From: Chersky-806 sp036502405
Lineage (GTDB): Bacteria > Actinomycetota > Acidimicrobiia > IMCC26256 > JAENVU01
Direction of reading: 5' to 3'
Length of the DNA stretch: 64,000 nt
NCBI GenBank assembly: GCA_036502405.1
Contig: DASXYP010000049.1
Span: 1 to 64,000, forward strand
Both the position numbers and the translations under genes were made by a program. Shown in pieces: positions 50,636 through 58,789 of the stretch. The notes beneath the pieces were generated by a model, which was not told the origin of the DNA, did not search any database, and saw nothing but the letters and a program-made list of their open reading frames with translations. Numbering within the stretch: position 1 is the stretch's first letter; each line of letters starts with the position of its first letter.

Positions 50636-51331
50636 ATGCACCGGGCCCAGGTCGTCCGCACCACCGTCGTGGCGCTGCTGCTCGGAGTCGCGTTCGTGGC
50701 CCTGGCCTCGTGGATCGCGGCCTCCAGCGCCCCGTCGGCGACCGACCGGACACTCGGACTTGCGTTGCTCGCGGCCCCGTCGACGTGGGGCTTCCGCGCC
50801 GCAACCGCAGTGAGCTTCCTCGGGTCGCCCGTGATCGTCACCGCGCTCAGCGTCCTCGCCGGACTGGTGTGCTGGCGGCGCGGCGGCGACGTCCGGCTCG
50901 CGGCGCTGTGCGTTGGAGCGCCCGCGGTCGCCGCCCTGGTCGAGGTCGTCACCAAACAGGTCGTGGCGCGGCCACGGCCGCCGACCCGCGTCCTCACCGG
51001 TGCATCGGGATTCGGCTTCCCGTCCGGCCACACCACCGGCGCGGCCGCCTTGGCCGTCGTCGCCATGGTCGCCGCGCAGCTGCTGATCACGGACCGCCGG
51101 CTCCGGCGCCGGGTGTGCATGGTGGCCGTGACGTATGCGGTCACGGTGGGGATCAGCCGGGTCGTCGTCGGCGCCCACTACCCGTCCGACGTCGTCGGCG
51201 GTCTGCTCGTCGGAACGGCCGCCGCGCTCGGCTGCGCGCTGGTGCTGACCCGGCACCGGCGCGCGCCGCAGGCCGCGGCGCCTGCGCCGGACCCGCGTGC
51301 GCTCTCACGATCGTCCGGCCTCGCCGCGTGA
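50636..51331 (+). CDS. PAP2 family phosphatase
   Basis: The 231-residue integral membrane phosphatase has about six helices and the three-part PAP2 signature: KQVVARPRP (KxxxxxxRP type), FPSGHTTG and SRVVVGAHYPSDVVGG with the catalytic His and Asp. The family includes undecaprenyl pyrophosphate and phosphatidic acid phosphatases acting on the outer face of the membrane. Here the context of three GT-C-like glycosyltransferases suggests recycling of a polyprenyl carrier, as inference. The GTG of the next gene overlaps its stop (GTGA at 51328-51331). The upstream region contains repeat site D, so the OmpR-type regulator may control the operon. Confidence 0.92.
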   Translation: MHRAQVVRTTVVALLLGVAFVALASWIAASSAPSATDRTLGLALLAAPSTWGFRAATAVSFLGSPVIVTALSVLAGLVCWRRGGDVRLAALCVGAPAVAALVEVVTKQVVARPRPPTRVLTGASGFGFPSGHTTGAAALAVVAMVAAQLLITDRRLRRRVCMVAVTYAVTVGISRVVVGAHYPSDVVGGLLVGTAAALGCALVLTRHRRAPQAAAPAPDPRALSRSSGLAA

Positions 51332-52590
51332 CCGCGTTGCGCACCGAACCCCCCGCCGTCGTTCCCGCGCGCTCGCCGATCATCCACGACCGCCGACGGG
51401 CGTGGATGATCGCGGGCGCGACGGGTATCACCCTCGTCGCGGCGCTCCTGCTCCAGCTCGCGTTCGTCGGCCACCACGGCCACAACTCGCTGAGCGATCT
51501 GCCCCGCGTGTTCGCGCACCGCCGGGTCGGAACGGGTGGTTTGCCCTACGTCGACCGGATGATCGAATACCCGGTCGTCGCCGGCGAGCTGCTCTACCTT
51601 GCGGCAACCGTCTGGCCGACGCCGACCGGCGTCCTCGTCGTCACCGCCGCGGCCGCGAGCGTCGTCGGCGTGATACTCGCGCTCGTCCTCGAACGCCGGG
51701 TCGGCGCACGGGCGTGGCGCTGGGCGGTCGGCACGCCACTGCTGCTGTACGCGTTCCAGAACTGGGACGTCTTCGCGATCGCGGCGCTCGTCGCCGGCCT
51801 CGTCGCGTTCGAACGCAAGCGCAACGGGTGGTCCGGCGTCGCCCTGGGCCTCGGCGCCGCGATCAAGCTGTTCCCGGCGGTCGCGGTGCCGCCGCTGGTC
51901 GCGATCCGGCTCGCCCGGGGGGACCGGCGCGGCGCCGTGCGGCTCGCGGGCGCGGCCATCGCCACCTTCGCCGCGCTCAACCTGCCGTTCGCGGTAGCGC
52001 GCCCGTCCGGATGGTGGTGGCCGTTCGCGTTCCAGGGGCGACGCAACGCAACCTGGGGAAGCGCCTGGTTCTACGCGCTCCGCCTCGTCGGCGCGCCCGT
52101 GCACGGCACGGCCGGCGCGCACCTGGCGAACGCCGTCTCGCTCGTCGCTCTCACCCTCGCGATCGCCGTCCTGGTGCTCGTGACCGTGAGGAACCGGCTG
52201 TCCGCATGGCCTGCAGTGGCCGCCGCGGTCGCCCTCTTCATCCTCGCGAACAAGGTCTACTCCCCCGCCTACGACCTCTGGCTCGTCGTGTTCTTCGTGA
52301 TGCTGCCGGTGAGCCGCCGGCTCTGGCTCGGCTTCTGCGCGGTGGACCTGGCGATGTACCTCACGGTCTTCGGGCACTTCCACGGCTACGACTCGCCCTA
52401 CCTCACCCACAACCTGCTGCCTGCGCTCGTCGTGATCCGCACCTGCCTGCTCGTGACGTTCGTGCTCGTCGCGGTTCGGCAACGCGTCACCGCCGACCCC
52501 GTAGCCCGAGCCACGACCCCGGCCCCGACGAGCCGGCAGCAGCCCGCCGCGACCATGCCGGAGCTCGTCTCGTCCCGGGGACGCCGATGA
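51328..52590 (+). CDS. Polyprenyl-sugar mannosyltransferase-like membrane protein (GT87-like)
   Basis: The 420-residue protein has about ten helices. Helix 1 (AWMIAGATGITLVAALLLQL) is followed by an outer loop with MIEYPVVAGELLYLAA, and YAFQNWDVFAIAALVAGLVA leads to the family-typical GVALGLGAAIKLFPAVAVP. Those segments are characteristic of actinobacterial GT87/DUF2029-type mannosyltransferases that use polyprenyl-phosphate-mannose. It is probably involved in cell-envelope glycolipid assembly; the acceptor is unknown. The GTG start overlaps the PAP2 stop, and its own stop overlaps the next gene (ATGA at 52587-52590), so three genes are translationally coupled. The C-terminal 40 residues are disordered. 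Confidence 0.75.
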   Translation: MTALRTEPPAVVPARSPIIHDRRRAWMIAGATGITLVAALLLQLAFVGHHGHNSLSDLPRVFAHRRVGTGGLPYVDRMIEYPVVAGELLYLAATVWPTPTGVLVVTAAAASVVGVILALVLERRVGARAWRWAVGTPLLLYAFQNWDVFAIAALVAGLVAFERKRNGWSGVALGLGAAIKLFPAVAVPPLVAIRLARGDRRGAVRLAGAAIATFAALNLPFAVARPSGWWWPFAFQGRRNATWGSAWFYALRLVGAPVHGTAGAHLANAVSLVALTLAIAVLVLVTVRNRLSAWPAVAAAVALFILANKVYSPAYDLWLVVFFVMLPVSRRLWLGFCAVDLAMYLTVFGHFHGYDSPYLTHNLLPALVVIRTCLLVTFVLVAVRQRVTADPVARATTPAPTSRQQPAATMPELVSSRGRR

Positions 52591-54080
52591 CCACGTTGCT
52601 CGGAGGCTCGCGGCTGCGGTCGAGAGGCCCGGACCAGACCGCAGAGCCGCGTCCCCTCGCACCCCCTGAGCGACCGGTCGACGTCCGGCGCTCCGGGAGG
52701 GCCACGGCATGGTGTCTCGTCGCCCTCGTGGCCGCCGCGGCCGGGCTCCGCCTGTGGGGTCTCGGCGCGTCCCGCCTGAGCTACGACGAATCCTTCACCG
52801 CCATGGCGGGCCGGCTCCCGCTCGGCTCGCTCTTCGCGTATCTCACGCAGCACGACTCCCACCCACCGCTCGACTACCTCCTCCACCTACCGCTCGCCCG
52901 CGCGGGGGTGAGCGAGCTGTGGTTCCGCGTGCCGTCGGTGCTGTGCTCGGTCGCGGCAGTCGGTCTCTTCGCGTGGTGGCTCCGCGCCCGGGGACGCCTC
53001 GCGGTCCTGGCGACCGCGCTGCTCGCGGTCAACACGTTCCAGGTCGTGCACGGTCGCCAGGCCCGCATGTACGCCGAGCTCGAGCTCCTCGGCGTGGGAA
53101 TCGCGGTCTTGGCGAGTGCGTGGCTGGTGCGTCCGCGCCGCGTGCACGCGGTGCTGCTCGGTGTGCTCGTGTTCGCGGGCCTCATGACCCACACGTCCAT
53201 GTTCCTGCTCGGCGCCGGTCTGCTCGTGCTCCCGGGCGTCCGGTCCGATCGCGCCGCGTGGCAGTGGCGCAGTGCGCTCCTTCTCGCGGTGGCGAGTTGG
53301 GCCGCGCTCTGGGGCGCCGCGTTCGTCACCCAGGCCGGCGGTGGGCACTCCGCGTGGATCCCGCGGACGACACCGGCGACCCTGGTGACCGCGCTCGGAT
53401 CCCTCCTCGGCGCCCCGCCCGACTTCGCGATTCCGGCGCTCGTGCTGATGCTGCTCGGCGCGGTCGTGCTCCTCCGCCGCCGTGACGGACTGGGCCGGGT
53501 CTGGATCTGCTGTTTCGCCGTGCCCGTCGCCCTGGCCGCGGTCGCGGGCCTCTTCGCCCCGGTCGTGCTCGACCGCACCTTCACCCTGATGGCATGGGCC
53601 CCCGTGCTCGCGGTCGCGTGCCTCCTCGATGCGCTGATCGCGCGCCGCGCGTGGCTCGGTGCACCCGCGGCCGCGCTGGTGCTGGTTTTCGCCCTCGCAC
53701 CGACGATCGGCGCCCTCACGAGCGCGACCGGTCCGAACGCGCCGTTCCGCTACCTCGCGGCGCAGGTCCGACCCGGCGATGTCGTCGCGGTGCGTCCGGC
53801 GACCAAGGCACCCGAGCTCCAGTGGTCGTTGGGCGTGTCCACCGGCTCGTCGACCGGTCGCGTGCCGGTGCCGACGTTCTCGCCCAGCTTCGGCATCCGG
53901 ATCGGTCACGCGACACCCACCGGGCGCCTCTGGACGTTCGACTGGCACGCGCGCGGCACGAGCTCCTTCCCGGCGAGCAACGCGTGCCACCGACACTGGA
54001 CCTGGGGTCACGTCCAGATCCACTGTGTGGACATCGCAGCTTCGACGGTCTCGGCCTCGCCGGTCCGGACAGGCACGTGA
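52587..54080 (+). CDS. ArnT/PMT-like GT-C glycosyltransferase
   Basis: The 497-residue protein has a first helix near residue 40, then LSYDESFTAMAGRLPLG with the conserved acidic pair of GT39/GT83-type enzymes. TQHDSHPPLDYLLHLPLAR (HPPxYY-like) follows, with about ten helices and a soluble C-terminal region. It probably transfers a sugar from a polyprenyl-phosphate donor onto a protein or lipid acceptor on the outside of the membrane. Acceptor and donor cannot be named. The ATG overlaps the stop of the preceding gene. It is the third member of the PAP2/GT-C block. Downstream, 37 bases separate it from another membrane protein. Confidence 0.8.
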   Translation: MTTLLGGSRLRSRGPDQTAEPRPLAPPERPVDVRRSGRATAWCLVALVAAAAGLRLWGLGASRLSYDESFTAMAGRLPLGSLFAYLTQHDSHPPLDYLLHLPLARAGVSELWFRVPSVLCSVAAVGLFAWWLRARGRLAVLATALLAVNTFQVVHGRQARMYAELELLGVGIAVLASAWLVRPRRVHAVLLGVLVFAGLMTHTSMFLLGAGLLVLPGVRSDRAAWQWRSALLLAVASWAALWGAAFVTQAGGGHSAWIPRTTPATLVTALGSLLGAPPDFAIPALVLMLLGAVVLLRRRDGLGRVWICCFAVPVALAAVAGLFAPVVLDRTFTLMAWAPVLAVACLLDALIARRAWLGAPAAALVLVFALAPTIGALTSATGPNAPFRYLAAQVRPGDVVAVRPATKAPELQWSLGVSTGSSTGRVPVPTFSPSFGIRIGHATPTGRLWTFDWHARGTSSFPASNACHRHWTWGHVQIHCVDIAASTVSASPVRTGT

Positions 54081-54117
54081 GTCCGCGAGGCGCGCGAGCT
54101 GTGGTCCCCGCCGGGCC

Positions 54118-55686
54118 GTGAACCTCGCGCCCGCGCTGCGCCCGAGGTCACGCGTCGGAAGCTGGTACGCGGCGCCGGTGGTCGCAGTCATCGTCGCGGG
54201 CCTTGCGATGCAGCTCGGCTGGCACGGCGTCGACTGGCCGGCGCAGCTCTACCGGGTGCACCTGTTCCGAACGAACGGGTGGGTCGGGTACGACACCGGC
54301 TGGTACGGCGGCAACGTCCCGCTCGCGTACAGCACCTTGTACCCGCCGCTCGCCGCGGCCCTCGGCGTGCAGCTCGTCGCGATCGGCAGCGTCGCGGTGT
54401 CGGCGTGGGCCTTCGACCGCCTCGTCCGCGCCGGGTTCGGCAGCGCGGCGCGGGTCGGCTCCGTGTGCTTCGCCGCGGGCCTGGTGGTGCAGGTCGTGAT
54501 CGGACAGCTCTCGTTCCTGCTCGGGCTCGCCCTGGGGCTCACGGCGCTCCTCGCGCTGCGGAACCGGCGGACCCGGGTCGGCGCGGTCCTTGCGATCGCG
54601 TGCTCGCTCGCCAGCTTCGTCGCCGGCCTCTTCCTGTTCCTCGGGACGGTCGCGGCGTGGTGCACCGCACGGCCGGAAGATCGGCGCACGGCGGCGATCC
54701 TCACCGCGGCCGCCGCGGCACCGATCCTCCTGATCGCCGTCGCCTACCACCAGGCCGGCCGCTTCCCGTTCCCCCTGAGCACCCTGGGCGCACTGCTCGT
54801 CGCGTGCGCCGGCCTGCTGGTCGCGCTCCCGGCCTCCCGGCGGACCCTTCGCCTCGCGGTGTGGCTGTACGCAGCGAGCGCGGTCGCGCTCTTCATCGTC
54901 CCGACTCCGGTCGGAGCGAACGTCGCGCGCGCCGCGACGGTGGCTGCGGCCCCACTGCTGCTCTGCGTCGCTCGGCGGCGCGCCGTCGTCGCGGTGTTCG
55001 TGACGTTTCTCGTCGTCTGGCAGCTCGCGCCGGCACTCAGGACGGTCACGGCCGACCCGGCCGCGTCGACCACGCGTGCGTTCTACGTCCCGCTGCTCGC
55101 CGAGCTCGCGCGCGTCGCTCCGGCGCCGTCCCGGCTCGAGATCCCGTTGACCCTCGAGCACTGGGAGGCAGCCTGGGTCGCACCCACGATCCCGCTCGCT
55201 CGCGGATGGGAACGCCAGCTCGACATCGTCGACAACCCGCTCTTCTACCGCGACGGTCCCCTGACACCGTCGGCCTACCGCGCCTGGCTCGCGAAGAACG
55301 GCATCGGATGGGTCGCGCTGCCCCGAGCGCCGCTCGACTACTCCGCCCGGGCGGAAGCCCACCTGCTCCGCGCGGGCCCGTCGTACCTGCAACCGACGTG
55401 GAGCGATCGCGACTGGACGTTGTGGCGCGTCGTCGGGACGCACGGGATGGTCACCGGACCCGCCCGGCTCACCGCCCTCGACGCCGCGAGCTTCACCGTC
55501 GTCGCCCGTCGGGCCGGCGCGGCGGTCGTGCGGATCCGGTACTCCCCCACCTGGTCGATCGTCGACGCCGACGGCGCGAGCTGCCTCGGCAGCACGTCCG
55601 ACTCGTGGACGCGGCTCCGGTTCCGGCACGCCGGACCGATTCGTGTGGAGGCCCAGCTCCTCCCGCGCGCGGCCAGCGCATGTTGA
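54118..55686 (+). CDS. Polytopic membrane protein, GT-C-like
   Basis: The 522-residue protein has about ten helices in the first 330 residues. An outer loop YRVHLFRTNGWVGYDTGWYG follows helix 1, with NVPLAYSTLYPPLAAALG like the acidic first loop of GT-C enzymes. The last 190 residues form a soluble domain. It has no clear family match in the motifs I can see. Its position directly after two GT-C-like genes suggests a related role in envelope glycan synthesis. The GTG at 54118 is the likely start because the first basic residues precede the helix; upstream codons lack a start. A 47-codon gene follows 34 bases later. Confidence 0.65.
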   Translation: MNLAPALRPRSRVGSWYAAPVVAVIVAGLAMQLGWHGVDWPAQLYRVHLFRTNGWVGYDTGWYGGNVPLAYSTLYPPLAAALGVQLVAIGSVAVSAWAFDRLVRAGFGSAARVGSVCFAAGLVVQVVIGQLSFLLGLALGLTALLALRNRRTRVGAVLAIACSLASFVAGLFLFLGTVAAWCTARPEDRRTAAILTAAAAAPILLIAVAYHQAGRFPFPLSTLGALLVACAGLLVALPASRRTLRLAVWLYAASAVALFIVPTPVGANVARAATVAAAPLLLCVARRRAVVAVFVTFLVVWQLAPALRTVTADPAASTTRAFYVPLLAELARVAPAPSRLEIPLTLEHWEAAWVAPTIPLARGWERQLDIVDNPLFYRDGPLTPSAYRAWLAKNGIGWVALPRAPLDYSARAEAHLLRAGPSYLQPTWSDRDWTLWRVVGTHGMVTGPARLTALDAASFTVVARRAGAAVVRIRYSPTWSIVDADGASCLGSTSDSWTRLRFRHAGPIRVEAQLLPRAASAC

Positions 55687-55720
55687 GTCACCGCGGCCCC
55701 GACCCGGGCGGCGGCGAGCG

Positions 55721-55864
55721 GTGAGCGAGATCGAGGCGCGCATCGCCGAGATGTGGCGGTCCGGGCGGCTGCTCCCCCGCATCCTGCTCGTGCTGCTCGC
55801 CTTCGCGGCGATCGTCGTCACCGGGACCGTGATCTACTCGTTCCTGCTCCCCGTGACGGGGTAG
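55721..55864 (+). CDS. Small single-helix membrane protein
   Basis: The 47-residue protein consists of an amphipathic N terminus (SEIEARIAEMWRSGRLLPR) and one membrane helix (ILLVLLAFAAIVVTGTVIY), ending at TAG 55862. Its GTG lies 34 bases after the GT-C-like gene on the same strand; a ribosome site is weak (GGCGAG). The frame remains open upstream to 55643, but only the segment after the GTG has protein-like composition. It may be a small subunit of the membrane enzyme cluster. It converges on the EcfT gene with a 24-base gap. Evidence is limited to composition and context. Confidence 0.45.
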   Translation: MSEIEARIAEMWRSGRLLPRILLVLLAFAAIVVTGTVIYSFLLPVTG

Positions 55865-55888
55865 TCCGCCAACCTGCGGCGTGCGCAG

Positions 55889-56713
55889 CTAGGCCACGAG
55901 GAGCGCAGCCGCGAGCAGCGCAGCGGTCACGACCACGATCGCGTCGGCGTGGCCCATTCGACTCGTGGGGTCATCGAAGTTGGGCGCTCCGCCACGCGCC
56001 TCCATCGCGTCGCCGACGTCTTCGGCGTGGCGGATCGCGACTCGGATCGCGGCGATCACGAGACCGTTGAACTCGTGCGCGCCACGCTTCAACGATGCTC
56101 TCGACCGACGCGACGATGGCACCCGTCGCAGGCGTCGGGCGGCGAGCAGCGTTCGAGATTCGGTGACCAACAGCGGCAGCGAGCGGATCGAGAGGGCGAC
56201 CGCCGTGATCCACTCGTCGACCGGGAGGCGCGTCCAACGGATCGGCCGGACGAGGCGAGTCAGCGCCGGCGCGATCTCGCCCAACGGCGTCGTCCAACCG
56301 ACGAGTCCCGCGACGAGGACGAGCTCCGCAGTGAGCAGCGTGAGCCGAGCCCAGTCCGAGAGTCCTCCGAGACTGAGCTTCACGCCGAGCACGTCGACCA
56401 GCGGCGCGGCGCTGGACCGCAGGCTGAGTGCCGCTCCGAGGAGCAGGAACGCGAAGAACCACCGAGGGAGGCGGGGCAGCGCCGACGGCGGCACGCGTCC
56501 GACGACGAACCCACCGACCACCACGACCGCGAGCGCGATCAGGGTCAGCCAGGTCGGCCGGAGCGAGGCGACCAGCGACACGATCCCGACGACGATCAGC
56601 TTGGTCCCGGCCCAGAGCCGATGGACGGGCGAGCTCCCGGGGACCAGACGCAGGAACGTGATCTCCGGTTCCCGATGCTTGGTGCCCGGCACAGCACGCG
56701 ATTCGTCGATCAT
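55889..56713 (-). CDS. ecfT: ECF transporter transmembrane component EcfT
   Basis: The 274-residue protein has about five to six helices and the coupling-helix motif DAMEARGG near residue 240, with an Ala-Arg-Gly core, as in EcfT/CbiQ. An earlier LLAARRLRRV segment is the first coupling motif. EcfT links the two ATPase domains to the substrate-binding S component during uptake of vitamins or metal ions. The order and sizes match the mycobacterial Rv2325c protein (about 280 residues). Its ATG overlaps the stop of the upstream S-A-A fusion gene (ATGA at 56710-56713). The vitamin or ion imported is not evident. Confidence 0.9.
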   Translation of the reverse strand: MIDESRAVPGTKHREPEITFLRLVPGSSPVHRLWAGTKLIVVGIVSLVASLRPTWLTLIALAVVVVGGFVVGRVPPSALPRLPRWFFAFLLLGAALSLRSSAAPLVDVLGVKLSLGGLSDWARLTLLTAELVLVAGLVGWTTPLGEIAPALTRLVRPIRWTRLPVDEWITAVALSIRSLPLLVTESRTLLAARRLRRVPSSRRSRASLKRGAHEFNGLVIAAIRVAIRHAEDVGDAMEARGGAPNFDDPTSRMGHADAIVVVTAALLAAALLVA

Positions 56714-58743
56714 CGTTCGGCTGCGTCCGGCTTCGTCGGCCGGTCGTCGTCGGCCGCGTGTCGGCCCGCCTCGAGCCGGACCCGACGTTCTGCCACTCCG
56801 TCCGGGACCACTTCTTCGTGCGAGATGACGATCAACGTGGTGCCGAGCTCCCCGCGCAGCCCGACGAGGACGTCGACGATCTGGGCGCGACCAGGCAGGT
56901 CGAGCCCGGCGAACGGCTCGTCGAGCACGAGGACGGGAGTCCGCCGGGCGAGCATTCCGGCGATGGCGACTCGACGTTGCTCGCCTCCACTCAGCTGGTC
57001 GACGGCTCGCGACGCGAAGGTCGCGGGGTCGAGCGCGACGGCACGGAGCGCATCGTGCGCGACGCTCGGTCCGACGCCGGCAGTCGAGCAGATCTCTGCC
57101 TCCACGGTGCGCTGCAGGAGCTGGAGTCGTGCGTGCTGGAAGGAGAGTCCGACCCGGCCCACCGACTGGTCGATCGGCGTGTCGTCGACGAGCACACGAC
57201 CACTCGACGGCACCAGAAGCCCCGCGATGATCCAGGCCAGGGTGGACTTTCCGGAGCCGTTGTGCCCCGTGACGAGGACACCGGTGCCCGCCGGGAGCTC
57301 GAGGTCGATCCCGTCCAGCGCCCGGTGCTCCCAGGGAGTGCCCGCGGAGTACCGGTGGCCCACCCCTCGGACCGAGACGCGTCCCGCACGACCGGGAGCG
57401 AGGCGCGGCCGCGATCGGGTCGCTGCCGGGCCGGCCGGGCGTGGCCGATCGACGACCCGACCGGCATCGAGCGCGATCGTTCGGTCCGCTCGGGCCGCCT
57501 CCTCCGGGTCGTGGGTGATGTGAACGACAGTGACGCCCTCCTCGGCGAACGAGCGCAGCAGAGCCAGAAGCTCGCGGCGCCCGTCGGGATCGAGCATCGA
57601 CGTCGCTTCGTCGCAGATGAGGAGCTGGGGTGTGCGCGCGCTCGCCGACGCGACCGCCAGCCGCTGGAGCTCCCCGCCGGACAGCGTCGCCGTCTCACGC
57701 GACGCGAACCCGGCCAGGCCGACTCGAGCGAGGAGCACATCGACATCGAGCGGTTCCGTGCTCGGCAGCCCCCAGCGCAGATCGTCCACGACACGAACGC
57801 CGAGGACCTGCGCATCGGGCCGCTGAAAGACGACGGCGCTCCCCCCGCGCTTCCCGAGCCCGGCGGGACCCGCTCGGAGCACCTGCCCCTCCGTCGGAGC
57901 GGCACCGATCAGGACGCGCGCCAGCGTGGACTTTCCCGAGCCGTTGGCGCCGACGACCGCAACGAGCTCTCCGCGGCCGATTCGGACGTCGACATCCCGC
58001 AACGCCCAGGTCCGGGCCCCCGGGAACCTGACCGACACCCGGTCGAGCACAACCGGCACGGGTGCGGGTCGCCTCCCGTCGGCGACATCCGTGGCGAGGA
58101 CCGCGGGTTCGCGTGACACGACGAACGCGCCCAGGATCCGGCGTCCGATCAACCACCCGAACCCGCAGCCGGCCACGATCGCGGCGCCGAGCACCAGCGG
58201 GACGACGATCCACCAATGGGAGATCGACCAGGACACCACGTCGTCGCCCCACTGCGCCGGGCGATCCCAGCCGAGGTCGCGAATCGTCCGACTCGCACCC
58301 TCCCAGGAGTTGCGCAGCTGATCGAGGGACAACCGGCGCAGCTCCGTGAACAGCGACAGCACTGCGAGCGCGACGAGAGAACCTGGCATCCAGAAGAGGG
58401 CGAGGCCCGCGAGGACCGTTCGCACGACACCCCAGCCGCGCCGGTACGCCTCTCCGACCAGTGCGCCCAGCGCCGTGCAGACGCCGACGGTGATCACCAG
58501 GTCGAACCCCGCGACGAGGAACCCCACGACCGCGGCGGCCAGACCTCCGACCAGCGCGGCGCGCACCCGCCGACGCGACGCGATCGCCGCCATGGGCACG
58601 ATCCCGATCGCCACGAGCGCTCCCCCGAACGGCACGAAGCGGCTGACCACGCACAACGCGAGCGTGAGGTCGGCGAGCACGACGCCCTCGGCCAGCTCCA
58701 CCGCGCGCAGAGGACCGCGCGGGCGGGCGTCGTCGCGACTCAT
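56710..58743 (-). CDS. ECF transporter fusion: S component plus two ATPase domains
   Basis: The 677-residue protein combines an N-terminal integral domain of about six helices (roughly residues 15-205) with two ABC ATPases. The first has Walker A GANGSGKST, signature LSGGELQRL and Walker B LLICDEATSMLDP. The second has GHNGSGKST, LSGGEQRRV and VLVLDEPFAGLDLP. Thus S component, EcfA and EcfA' are on one chain, and EcfT is separate downstream. The same layout is known for mycobacterial Rv2326c. It should import a micronutrient using ATP. Possible starts are ATG 58743 (used; no overlap with the kinase stop), 58770 and a codon at 58821. Confidence 0.88.
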   Translation of the reverse strand: MSRDDARPRGPLRAVELAEGVVLADLTLALCVVSRFVPFGGALVAIGIVPMAAIASRRRVRAALVGGLAAAVVGFLVAGFDLVITVGVCTALGALVGEAYRRGWGVVRTVLAGLALFWMPGSLVALAVLSLFTELRRLSLDQLRNSWEGASRTIRDLGWDRPAQWGDDVVSWSISHWWIVVPLVLGAAIVAGCGFGWLIGRRILGAFVVSREPAVLATDVADGRRPAPVPVVLDRVSVRFPGARTWALRDVDVRIGRGELVAVVGANGSGKSTLARVLIGAAPTEGQVLRAGPAGLGKRGGSAVVFQRPDAQVLGVRVVDDLRWGLPSTEPLDVDVLLARVGLAGFASRETATLSGGELQRLAVASASARTPQLLICDEATSMLDPDGRRELLALLRSFAEEGVTVVHITHDPEEAARADRTIALDAGRVVDRPRPAGPAATRSRPRLAPGRAGRVSVRGVGHRYSAGTPWEHRALDGIDLELPAGTGVLVTGHNGSGKSTLAWIIAGLLVPSSGRVLVDDTPIDQSVGRVGLSFQHARLQLLQRTVEAEICSTAGVGPSVAHDALRAVALDPATFASRAVDQLSGGEQRRVAIAGMLARRTPVLVLDEPFAGLDLPGRAQIVDVLVGLRGELGTTLIVISHEEVVPDGVAERRVRLEAGRHAADDDRPTKPDAAER

Positions 58744-58789
58744 CGGCACTGACGTCGAGCGTTCGGACATCGCCGCGGACGACGAAGCA

